From Epiperipatus broadwayi (Eukaryota > Onychophora > Udeonychophora > Euonychophora > Peripatidae): a stretch of DNA of 64,000 bases. Numbering within the stretch: position 1 is the first letter of the stretch; every line of letters starts with the position of its first letter. The position numbers were made by a program, and so were the translations under genes. A model generated the notes under the pieces. The model was given only the letters and a program-made list of their open reading frames with translations, did no database searches and had not been told where the DNA came from. This document shows positions 38,101-47,955 of this stretch, one piece after another. The stretch is taken from positions 1,366,001-1,430,000 of the forward strand of contig JAQFVV010006294.1 in assembly GCA_028023455.1 (NCBI GenBank), written 5' to 3'.

Positions 38101-38494
38101 AAATATGTAGAAAATATCAACATACATTTTCTATTTCATTTTATTATAGTGTTTTACTTTTTATGTTTAATGATGGATGAACATGCTTACTTATTGCTTT
38201 TTATTTTTTCATATTATAATATATTACTATGTTACACATATTTCAAAATGTTTAATTTTTTAAAATTTGTATTGTATATGAGTTTAAGAAAATGCATAAG
38301 TTTTTATTGACAAATATTGGCAAACAAACATGTACAAATGCACTGCATTCTAAATGTAGATGCATGCAATTGACTGAGAAGATAATGATTTAAGCATGAA
38401 AATACAAAAATTAAATAATGCGTGATTTAAGTACAGAAATTTAAATTTTAAAGGATTTAATTGAATAATTTAATTTAATTAATAATTAACATAT
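35118..38494. other. AT-rich stretch; possible terminal exon inside
   Basis: No mobile element recognised. A GC-richer patch at 36594-36656 is listed separately as a candidate exon. The rest shows only AT-rich sequence and short chance frames. Confidence 0.4.
36594..36656 (-). CDS. Speculative terminal exon of the ankyrin-repeat gene
   Basis: On the minus strand a plausible 3' splice site (TGGATTTTTGATTGAAAG) precedes a phase-0 frame reading RQLVSLKRMENALIDWIVHI and then TAA. The phase fits the last supported exon (40745-40849), and the residues look like a normal soluble C-terminus. Against it, the phase-2 reading is also open and the polypyrimidine tract is modest. A competing candidate lies at 40178-40225, with a stronger splice site. 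I rate it as a guess that transcript data could settle. Confidence 0.25.
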   Translation of the reverse strand, partial: RQLVSLKRMENALIDWIVHI

Positions 38495-39248
38495 ACCATA
38501 TTTATTGGCAGATAAGACACAATCACATATAAGATGCATTCCCATTTTTATACATATTTTAAAGAAAAATAATAATTTTTTACACTTTTTCATGAATTTC
38601 CATGATGATTTACTGTACTAATTTCATAGTTATTTATGTCTACAAAAAATGTAACTAGGGAATATTGTAGTTAGGTACCTTTCAATCTTCATCCTCAAAA
38701 TCCAAAAATTCATTTCCAGAGCTAAACATTTTGAAGATTGTCTCTTTTTTTAACTATATGTTAGTTACCTTGTAAATAGATTTATAATTTTTGAGAACTT
38801 TTTTTTATATATTTTAACCATTTAATTTTAAAATAATTTTTTTAAAATTATAATTTTTTTTAAAATTATAAAAACATTTACGTTATTTTGAATGTTTTGC
38901 TCTTATGTTGATATGAATATGAGAGTATATATATATATTAGTATGACTATGTTGTGTAGCTATACATAGCTTAGATGTATGCTTATATACATATGTGTAA
39001 ATATTTTTCTATTTTGCAAAAGAACAAAATGCATGCATGCCTATATACATATGTATTTATAAATTTTTTTGGTTTCACAAAAAGACAATATGCAATAGAA
39101 TATTTATATATGCATATTAATACAAACTAGAAATTTTAGATTGATTGAAATTTCAGCTCATAATTTTGATTACGCCGCATAAAACGCAACCCATTTTAAA
39201 GCATATTTTAACAGAAAAAAGTGAGTCCTATATGCCGGCAAATACAGT
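38495..39248. mobile_element. MITE of the TACCGTATTT...GGC type, 754 bp
   Basis: The left end ACCATATTTATTGGCAGATA and the reverse complement of the right end, ACTGTATTTGCCGGCATATA, are terminal inverted repeats. They continue with a GACxCA block and, further in, AAGATGCATTCCCATTTT against AAACGCAACCCATTTT. ATAT lies on both sides (38491-38494, 39249-39252), a possible duplication but weak in this AT-rich setting. This end sequence is familiar from MITEs found in many animal genomes. The interior carries TA runs and duplicated TGCATGCATGCCTATATACA-like text. No coding capacity. Confidence 0.7.
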
Positions 39249-40177
39249 ATATATTATAAAAGTAAAAATTAATATAAGTTATATATAAAATTGTATATAA
39301 AAGTTAAAAAATAATATATTACAAATATTAAATGAACAATAAAATATAATTTTAAAATAAATAAAATTTAAAACAAATAATTATAAGGTATATGAATATT
39401 CATACAAATGTAATTAAAAAGAAAATCATATAGATATAATTATAGCAAAATATTTTGTTTCTATGTAGTCATATATATTTAAATATTTTATAGTTCTGAA
39501 GAAGACTTCTGGCCAGTCAAAACTGTAAAAAAATACTAATAATTTGAAAAAAATAAAATGATTGCATTGTATAAACTGGAAAAAAAAAAGGTGTTACTAA
39601 TTATAAAGAAAAATACTTCATGAATTTTCTTAAATTTCATACAATTTTTATCTTTTATCCATAGAAAACATTTTATTATATGAAATACTGTGCCACATTG
39701 AAATTCGGAAAGAATAAAAAAGTGAATCATAAAATGACTGCATATGGTACTTCGAGATGAAAAAATGACTGCTCTTATATAAAAAAAATTATTAAATTTA
39801 TGAATTTTAATGTTTCAATTTTTTTTATTCACATTTTTCTTTTCTTTTTTTTAGCTTGTTTACAATTTTTTTTATAGAATATATAACTGAAGTAATGTAT
39901 ATTGTTATAGCATATATCGCAGCTTCAATGTGTATATATTCAATGATGAAGACTTAAATTAAAAATAATATAATTTTAAATCTTTATGAAAAATATATTC
40001 ATAAAAAAAAACAGTACTAAGATATGAACATTCTGAAGACTTAATATTTTGAAAATTCTTGCAGTTTTTAGCACCAACTCATATCTGCACTACATAGTAA
40101 ATCAATGAGTGATAATATATCAATAAATTTTACTACTATTAATCCATAATATATCATTAAAATGAATATTAATCTTG
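39249..40177. other. AT-rich stretch with a hammerhead-core-like motif
   Basis: At 39496-39526 the text TCTGAAGAAGACTTCTGG then CCAGTCAAAACTG matches a motif also present at 62930-62955 (see findings). Otherwise only AT-rich sequence; the 64-codon frame at 39536-39730 has no domain. Confidence 0.4.
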
Positions 40178-40225
40178 CTATGAAACAATCTTGGAAAACA
40201 AAGAAAGGCTTATTTTTACAAGAAA
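40178..40225 (-). CDS. Alternative speculative terminal exon of the ankyrin-repeat gene
   Basis: On the minus strand a very good polypyrimidine acceptor (CTTTCTTTGCTCTTTCTGCTTAG, positions 40226-40248) is followed in phase 0 by FLVKISLSLFSKIVS and TAG. It lies 519 bp after the donor of exon 40745-40849. The splice signal is stronger than that at 36657, but the peptide is hydrophobic and unremarkable. In phase 2 the frame is open for over 50 codons. One of the two candidates, or neither, may be right. Confidence 0.25.
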   Translation of the reverse strand, partial: FLVKISLSLFSKIVS

Positions 40226-40744
40226 CTAAGCAGAAAGAGCAAAGAAAGCGTAAAACTTTTAATTAAATTTGTTCACTTGATTATTATTTAGATCCAACTC
40301 TTTGAATTATTGGATAGTACTTTAAAATTACAGTATTCATAATCAAAGATATATTAAATGATTTTTCTATAAATCAAAATCAAATAAATATACTTCTTTA
40401 TAAAAATAGACTTTAAAATTAAATCTCTCAGATATTTAAAAATAAAATAAAACAATAGTTTGTTTTAGTTAATTTATAAATATCACTGATATTTAATATA
40501 TATATATATGTATGTAAGACAATATTGTTTATAATAGGATTTAGTGATGTAACTCATATTTATCTTACTAAAATATATTAGATAATTTTTCTATAAAGCA
40601 AAGATTAATAAAAATTTCATACACATTTTTAAAAAAAATTACAGTGATAATTTTATTTATTTCAATTAATATATGAATACAACTGATATTTCAATATATA
40701 TGTGTATGCCACTACAATTTTAGTAACATATAAATCATATTTAC

Positions 40745-40849
40745 CGTTTCAAAATGCTGCAATTTTCCCAGCAGAAAGTCATTCACATTTTGATCACCTA
40801 ACATATAGATTTTAAGCTGATGTCGACATGTTACTTTATTTTCAGAAAT
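40745..40849 (-). CDS. Ankyrin-repeat gene, fourth exon seen (35 codons, phase 0)
   Basis: On the minus strand a good acceptor (TTCTTTTGTAATTTGTAAATAG) is followed by 105 nt. These read ISENKVTCRHQLKIYMLG and then DQNVNDFLLGKLQHFET. They end at a donor, ACG then GTAAATATG. The exon starts and ends on codon boundaries, as do the other exons. The peptide is hydrophilic with normal composition, includes two Cys/His residues and lacks the Lys/Asn/Ile monotony of surrounding chance frames. It carries no obvious ankyrin consensus itself and is presumably the region after the last repeat. An internal alternative acceptor (TATATGTTAG at about 40798) would give a 53-nt exon in an incompatible phase and is less likely. 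Confidence 0.6.
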
Positions 40850-41909
40850 CTATTTACAAATTACAAAAGAATTTAAAAATTATTAAGTCAACAATTTTGG
40901 AAATTCATAATTAGTTTATTAGATAAAAATTAAAATTGCATAATAAAAACAGAAATTATATGAAAACAATTTAATATTTATGAAAAATTACTAAAACAAA
41001 TAATAAAAAATAGTATACAAATATTTTTGTAGTTGTATGAAACAGCACCCATAATTATAACATCATTCCTTTCAGAAATTATATCATTTCTGATCAAGAT
41101 ATTTTTTATTAAACACAACACATTGAGTAATTAATTCAATTCCACTTTTTTCCATGTGTAATATCATAAATATATTTATAACTTTCCATTTTATCAAGTA
41201 TACTTTTAATCACATAAATAAATGCATCTAAAATTGTTATTTTTTGACACTGCAGCAGATGTATCATCTACTTAATAAAATTTCAATATAACTCTACTAT
41301 ATTTGTGTAGTCAAAATTTAAAGCATATTTTTAAAATTGTAAACATTGATCACAAAAAAGCTACATTTCTGCGAGGTTTTATTTGTTTGGTTCTTTATTT
41401 TTTACAAATTCTTTTTTTAAAAAATCATTTAATATATTATAGCTAATAATACCCATGAATCTACGTCTAACATACAAGGTTAAATAATGTTAATAATTTA
41501 ATAATAATAGATGTTAGTCTTCACCAGATTTTGATCTACTATCTGATATAGAAAATAGCAATATATCCTATTTTCAAAACAATTCGATGATTAACATTCT
41601 TTATTTGATTTGCTGAGAAAGAAATGTCTGCAGAGAAATGAAGTCAATAATTTGGCCAATGGAGTTTTTAGATATATGGCCTTCTATGTATAAAAACTTC
41701 TAACTTTGCAAGACTCCCCCAAAATTCTCTTTATTAACATTTTGTTGAAACAAGGATGTCAAATAGTAATACCCATTGCATTTTTAATATTTACAAATGA
41801 CATTCAAAGTAGTAAACATTAATTCTTATTAAGCACAAGGTCAACACATAAATACATATAAGGCTCTAACCTTTAATACTATGCACCTTTTGAGTGCTTA
41901 ATTTTACAG

Positions 41910-42191
41910 TGAGAGTGACCTCTACAAATCTTAACACAAGATTATGATTTTATAAAAATAAGAGCAGCTGTCTTATCTTTAACCTATTTTCTAATTATAT
42001 AGGCAAATCTAAAGCATTTCAATTTGAGAGTGTGAAGGACTTAATCAGTGAAGTATTTACTAGCTTCACATTCTCAAATCAAAATGCTTTAGATTTGCCT
42101 ATATAATTAGAAAGTAGGTTGAAGATAAGACGGACACTTTTATCTTTATAAAGTTGTAATCTTGTGTTAAGATTTGTAGAGGTCGCTCTCA
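41910..42191. mobile_element. Small foldback element
   Basis: The left arm (about 41910-42038) and right arm (about 42059-42191) are reverse complements with a ~20-bp loop. ACCTCTACAAATCTTAACAC on the left answers GTGTTAAGATTTGTAGAGGT on the right. CTAATTATATAGGCAAATCT is mirrored by AGATTTGCCTATATAATTAG. There is no clear target duplication. Non-coding. Confidence 0.8.
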
Positions 42192-42932
42192 TGGTATAAA
42201 TGACATTCATGTAAATTTTAGAATCAAATCCTATGATTCTAGAAGCTATATAGAGTTGTCTGAATGTGAAAATTATAACATAGGAAATTGTAAAAGTTTA
42301 AAAAATTGTATTACTGCACTACTGATGCATATAACAAATAGTATTGTTCCAGACATCATTAACCATGTATTTATTGTTTAGATAAAACATCTAAATTTTG
42401 TGAAATGAGAATAGTAAGTACATTACATAAACATTAACTTTTGCAAATGAAAGCTTTTGTTTTGTATTTTTTCCTTATGATGCTGAGCTCATGAGATATT
42501 CTGTACCTACATGCATATGTAAATAGTCTTATTTAATTATAATAATTATATATAATAAGAAGAGTATGATTTTAATTTGTCATTCTAACACAAATTTTTA
42601 AATTATATAATGTGAAGTTAAACAGTGGATTTGCTATTTATCCATATTAAAAAATAATAAAGTTATAAAATGAAAAAATATCACGATGACAACAGGAGTA
42701 TGGAAATTCAAATGTTTGATATTCCTAGCTCTCTTGATGAGAAGGGTTGTTCACAAAATGCATGCATAGTGAGAGAGAATGGCTGAATTTCTCAGTAGAT
42801 GGTTGTAATTTGGAGGAGTCGAAATGAGAGATGTATTGATAAAAACAAAACAACAAACAAAAAAATTATAAATATGTTTAACAAATTTTTGTAATTATTT
42901 TTCAAATACATATTACAAATATAAATTTAATG

Positions 42933-43497
42933 TGAAAGGCTAAAACCTTCAACAGAAGCACCTTAAAATGCTTACATGACAGCCAATCAGATGTAATAAT
43001 GACTGCATATGGAACTCTCAATTCAAGAACACAAGAAAAAGATGGAATCATCTTCTTCTATACTTAAACTTATATATAAATAAGTTCCACATGCAGTCAT
43101 TATTACATTTGATTGGCTGTCACGTAAGCATTTTAAGATGCTTCTGTTGAAGGTTTTAGCTTTATCTTCTAGTGCTTAATAAATTTATATATTTACATTT
43201 GTTACTATCATTTCATTAGATTTAAAAAGTGCATCATTGTAAATCGAAAGATTTTGCGTTGTTTATTTATATATAATATTTAGTGAATTAAATGTGAAGA
43301 TGCTTTAAGCTTCATGCTCTTAGTTCAGAATGCTTGAGTCTGACTTATTTATATATAAATTTAAGTATAGAAGAAGGTGATCCCATCTTTTTCTTGTGTT
43401 CTTGAACTGAGAGTTCCACGTGCAGTCATTATTACATCTGATTGGCTGTCACGTAAGCATTTTAAAGCGTTTCTGTAGAAGGTTTTAGCCTTTCACG
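42933..43497. mobile_element. Three-armed foldback element
   Basis: The ends TGAAAGGCTAAAACCTTC (42933) and GAAGGTTTTAGCCTTTCA (to 43497) are perfect inverted repeats. The left arm (42933-43078) is the inverse of 43352-43497, sharing CTTGTGTTCTTGAA, TGCAGTCATTATTACAT and GATTGGCTGTCACGTAAGCA. A third partial copy (43080-43190) in the orientation of the right arm lies directly against the left arm, giving a second, tighter hairpin. The TGCTTAATAAATTTATATAT text follows both right-oriented copies. Non-coding; family unknown. Confidence 0.8.
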
Positions 43498-43817
43498 TTA
43501 TTATTAGATTATCTGCTAGTGCTTAATAAATTTATATATTTAAAAATAAATTTAATAAATTTATCTGAAAGAAATATGAGATACTTATATTTCTGAATTG
43601 ATCTATAGGTAAAAATGAACAATTTATTGATAAATATATTGTAACACAAACTACAAAAATGATTAAGAATTATAATTTATTCATGTGAGAAATGAATTCT
43701 TCTATAACTTAAATGTCCCTTTGAGTTTTACTTTTTTTAATAAACGATGTATTATAATAAGTTGATTTGTCAATTATTTTTTAGTCACTACTACTGACTG
43801 TAATGATATTGAGTATG

Positions 43818-44032
43818 TTAAACCACTAAACATCACATGATCACTATCTCATACTAGCACATAATTGTTATTAAACAAGGCAAAACTCCATACAGTAGTG
43901 CCAGAAAATAGTCTGAGGATATTGAATGAGTAGGCACTAGATAGGGATTTTATGCACAAGCCTTCTGGCATCCATTGATTACTCTGATTGCCACAAGGTG
44001 GCACTACTGTATGGAGAGAGTTTTGCCTTGTT
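43818..44032. mobile_element. Foldback family 1, copy 3, with ~14-bp target duplication
   Basis: The head CATCACATGATCACTATCTC...AGCACATAATTGTTATT matches the head of copy 1. The arms begin AAACAAGGCAAAACTC and end GAGTTTTGCCTTGTTT. Most of the left arm is missing: it jumps from CAGTAGTGCCAG to the sequence of the opposite arm. It is flanked by TGATATTGAGTATG (43804-43817) and TGATATTGAGTGTG (44033-44046), one mismatch in 14. The right arm is very close to copy 1 in sequence. Confidence 0.75.
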
Positions 44033-44456
44033 TGATATTGAGTGTGCTTATAAAAGATATTAGCTGTTTAAAATAATAATTGTGAAATATTAAAGTAAGA
44101 ATAATAAAATTTACTTGATTTTTGGTTGCTTAAAGTTCCCATTTCAATCTTGAAGAATTTTTATACAAAGTCATTATTCAATGTATCACTTGATAAAGAT
44201 TCTTTTTTTCTTTTAATATGACAAGTAGAAAAAACATTAGTTTTTTGCAGTAAGTTTTCAACCAATCATAATAAAAAAATTTCAGAATCTTTATACAGGA
44301 AAAAATATTTTGTATTGCAAATTTATATGATCCTCTATATCTTGAGTAAATAAATGAAGTGCAGAATCTTGTCAGATGTTACATTTAAAGTACGATGGAT
44401 AAAAATGAACTCAAAGTATTCCAAACTCATGCTCCCTAATATGCATAAGCCATGGA

Positions 44457-44600
44457 TGATTCAGTTCAATGGTAGAATGATAGACTCTGGAGCACAAATT
44501 TCATGTATTCAAATTCAGTTCTGTCATTTCTAGTGTTTAAACTTCTTACGAACTCCCAAGTAATAAACCATTCAACAACAACAATAATAATAGTAATAAT
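44457..44600 (+). repeat. tRNA-derived SINE
   Basis: The head GATTCAGTTCAATGGTAGAA resembles the start of a glycine tRNA gene (A box in GGTAGAATGATAG). TGTATTCAAATTCAG about 45 bp on is a B-box match (GGTTCAAATCC type). Then come a non-tRNA body, the tail AACTCCCAAGTAATAAACCA, and a simple (CAA)n(TAA)n end. Pol III box spacing and the simple-repeat tail are classic for SINEs. A second decayed copy is at 31855-31985. Confidence 0.6.
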
Positions 44601-44912
44601 TTAGTAGTAGTAGTAAATAGTATTTGCAATACTATTATGCAGTTTTTTTTTTCAAATTGCATCAGTAATCTATTTAACATGATTGTTTTTGTAATTAATA
44701 TAATGATTCTTATAAGAAACTCCTCGCACAAGTTCTTGTTGGAGTTATACTCTCTTATATATATATTGCTTGTTTAATAAATAAATAAATAACTCAATTT
44801 TTTAGTTTGCATACTTTTTCCATTTTCATATAATTACAAAATAAAATTTTAATTTTTTCTTAAATATATTAAACATTAAAAAGAAAGTTGAATTAAAAAA
44901 AAAAGTACATAC

Positions 44913-44969
44913 TATATCTAACAGTGGAAGACTTTTTGACTGAGCAATATCCAATGGAGCTTGTTTTAT
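44913..44969 (-). CDS. Ankyrin-repeat gene, third exon seen (19 codons, phase 0)
   Basis: On the minus strand a textbook acceptor (a T-rich tract ending TTTCTAATACAG) precedes 57 nt reading IKQAPLDIAQSKSLPLLDI, and then the donor GTATGTACT. The exon begins and ends on codon boundaries. Joined to the preceding exon, which ends YGVNYHHENN, it completes an ankyrin unit: the APLDIAQS segment is the usual TPLxIAxx helix start of the next repeat. That this consensus is formed only by joining two exons almost 16 kb apart is the strongest evidence for the gene model. The alternative phase-2 reading is also open but does not fit the neighbours. Confidence 0.7.
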
Positions 44970-45179
44970 CTGTATTAGAAAATAATAATAAAAAATTAAA
45001 AAATAGCCCCTTTCAATAATAAATTCTAAAAAAAAATAATCGAATTTAATATTTTATATATAATATGAGTTTGTTATTTTTATTGGTTAATTCTACAACT
45101 TTATATCTATTTTTTGGATATTATTTCATTTTATAATGCTTTAATCAATAGTAACAATTCTTCAAACCCTGAATATTAA

Positions 45180-45597
45180 AATAGTGTTCTTACTTAATAT
45201 AATCAAACTTAACTGTCATCCATATTAAAAATAGGTCACACAAGCAGTTAGTAAAGACCACTAAACAAAATGTAAATATTCTAAAAGAGAAAATAACACA
45301 ACATAGTAGTTACGTGCTTTAAATACATATTTTCATGCTTGTTTTAAGACAAGTTGTTCAAGTGCCTTCACTAATATTCAAGGTTATAAGTACCACCAAA
45401 TTTATACTTGTATTGGTTACTTTTAATTACCAAGATCTGTTCAGTTTCCATTATGATTGTTTATTTTTAAAGTTACGTTGCTTGTATTTCTCATGTTAAC
45501 TTCGCTAGGTTCTAAAGTAATTGCTGAAATCCTGGAATGTATATCTCTGTAAATGAATATGACATTGATATGAATTATCTTTTGTAATCTTCAAACA
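45180..45597 (+). repeat. Left copy of a ~400-bp repeat (inverted pair with 47556-47955)
   Basis: It shares, in reverse complement with 47556-47955, blocks such as CATCCATATTAAAAATAG, CCAAGATCTGTTCAGTTTCC, TACTTGTATTGGTTACTT and TGTAAATGAATATGACATTG. It is flanked by a ~25-bp imperfect direct repeat, TTCTTCAAACCCTGAATATTAAAATA (45151-) and ATCTTCAAACAGTGAATATTAAAATA (45587-), split here only for description. That may be its target duplication. It lies in intron 3... more exactly in intron 2 of the ankyrin gene model. Family unknown. Confidence 0.75.
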
Positions 45598-47555
45598 GTG
45601 AATATTAAAATAAATACAAAAACAATGATTAATGTTATCAAATCCTATTTGATAAGCTAGCTAAGATTGTTCTTATTAAATTTCATAGAATTACCCATTA
45701 GTGCATATAAAAACCAATTCATAATCGTTGCTACATGGCAGCTATATAAATAGACATATATAGTAGCTGCTATATTGAAAATAATAAAATTTACTATAAT
45801 TTTAACTTACTGATATGCTAGTATACTTTTTTCTGTAGACATCTTACCACTTAACATTTAATGTTCCACTCATTCAATAAAGAAAGCATGAGTACATTCA
45901 ACAATATTTATGAATTATTATTACTTACAGCAATTACCAATATTCCAGGTGTAAGCAAAATTAATGTTTATTATTCAGTGATTGTTACCCAGAAAAAAAA
46001 CCTCATTAGAAAAAAGATTAATAAGAATTTTAGATTTAATAAAATGAATAGTTCATGGGAGCTGCCAAATAATTTATTTCTTGGGGGAAAGTTTGATTAG
46101 CAATTACACAAATTGATGATTTCTTACACAAATTTCTACAGCAATGTCTCTAAGAAAGTCTTACATGAAATTTATTTCACTACCTACTATGAAAGTGATT
46201 CAACTTAAATGTTGATGAAATTGCAAAATGAAATGAAGTCAGTTTTAAACTAGTGTAACAAAAAGAAATTTGATATTATATAAATAAAAACAGCAACAAT
46301 TTTTCTTTATCGATTCACCACTAGCTTAATAAATAATTCTCTTAAACAGCAGATACTAGCAAACACAATCAAGAAGACTGTGAATTTACCAAAATAAGAT
46401 AAAATATTTTTCAGGTAAGCTATTTTTCTGACAATTCTTCATGGTACTATAAAATTAATTTTATCAATATTTATACTATATAAAATAATATACAAATATA
46501 AAATGCAAGCCAAAATGACCACTGCATCATTAAGTCAACAGAAGATTATTTAATAGAAAAAAAAAAGCTTATTATTCAAAGCTAAATGATCAAGCTAAAA
46601 CAATGTCTACTACAATTATTGTTTAATAGGTTGACTACTCCAAAAACATATATATATTGAAGAACTTTCTTATTTTATAAGAATATAATTAAATCTTTCT
46701 AACATTGAGATGATGTTGGACACTTGTACATTTTATAGAGAAGAGTAAATTTTACTTGTAGACCTGGGGAGTAGCATGTTATTGGTCAGCAACTTATGGC
46801 ATGCAAGCATTAGAAATAAAAAAACAACAACTTGAATATAACTTATTGCATTTATTCTTTTAGCCTTTCAGGTCACTAAAAATTAAAGTAGACATACATA
46901 TCTAATTGCTTGACAATACCATAAAATCATTTGTTGGGGGGAGGGGGTGACATCTAATTAAAATGAGATAGATGGCATTAAACAGAAAAGACCACTCAGG
47001 TGATTTCATTCTATCCCCTGGAAGATTATGTTTGACTTCACAGAAAAAAATCATATTACAATAATAAAATTTATAATAAAAGTGGTATGTCCAAGACTGA
47101 AGTCACAAGTCACTGGTCTCTTGTCAAAAATAAAAAAAGGTATCATCCAAAACTCAATTATGCTGATTAATAATGTTATTTTTTTAGAAGATTTTTTTTA
47201 CATTTCTTGAGCAAACATTTTTCATTATCAGATATTAAACTATTCAATAGATTAGTCTTGTATCCTATTTACACTATATTGAAAAAAAAAAAAAACTATT
47301 ATCAAGTGCCAATTTGGAGAAACTTTTATATATTATGATTATATGATATGTGATTCTCTGTACCACCATTAAAAAATTTCCAGTCAACTTATTAATAGGA
47401 ATTCAGAACTCATTAACCACTCTATTCTTATCCAAAACATTGCAAATGAATAATGTATAAATCAGGTCTTCCAGAACTCAAGAATAAAGTTAAATGAAGT
47501 TATATGGTATAAAGATTCCAAAAATATCTCTTTAATAAAATGTTGTTGGACCCAT
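45598..47555. other. AT-rich spacer between two inverted repeat copies
   Basis: No intact gene. GC-richer text at 46758-46812 (CCTGGGGAGTAGCATG, GGTCAGCAACTTATGGCATG) faintly resembles hAT ends but without a partner. A G-run is at 46935-46947. Frames at 45861-46100 and 47028-47210 show no domain. Confidence 0.4.
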
Positions 47556-47955
47556 AAGCAACTACAGAAGATAATTGTTCCTATCAATGTCACATTATTC
47601 ATTTACAGTAACATAAATCCCAGGATTTCAGCAGTTACTTTAGTATCTAGCAAAGTTTATATAAAAATACAAGCAATGTACCTTTAAAAAATAAACAATC
47701 ATAATGGAAACTGAATAGATCTTGGTAGTTAGAAGTAACCAATACAAGTGTAGATTTGGTGGTACTTATAATCTTGAATATTGCCTTAAAACAAGCATGA
47801 GAAGATTTATTTAAAACACATAACTACTATGTTGTGTTATTTTCTTCTTTAGAATATTTACATTTTGCTTGGTAGTCTTTACTAACTGCTAGACAGGTCT
47901 ATTTTTAATATGGATAACACTTGAGTTTAATTATATTAAATAAAAACATTGTTTT
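47556..47955 (-). repeat. Right copy of the ~400-bp repeat (inverted relative to 45180-45597)
   Basis: This is the reverse-complement partner of 45180-45597, roughly 80-85% alike by eye, with matching order of all blocks. No clear flanking duplication is seen on this side. Confidence 0.75.

Noticed and set aside
46758-46812. GGTCAGCAACTTATGGCATG looks like a hAT end.
   Set aside because: No partner inverted repeat and no 8-bp duplication nearby.
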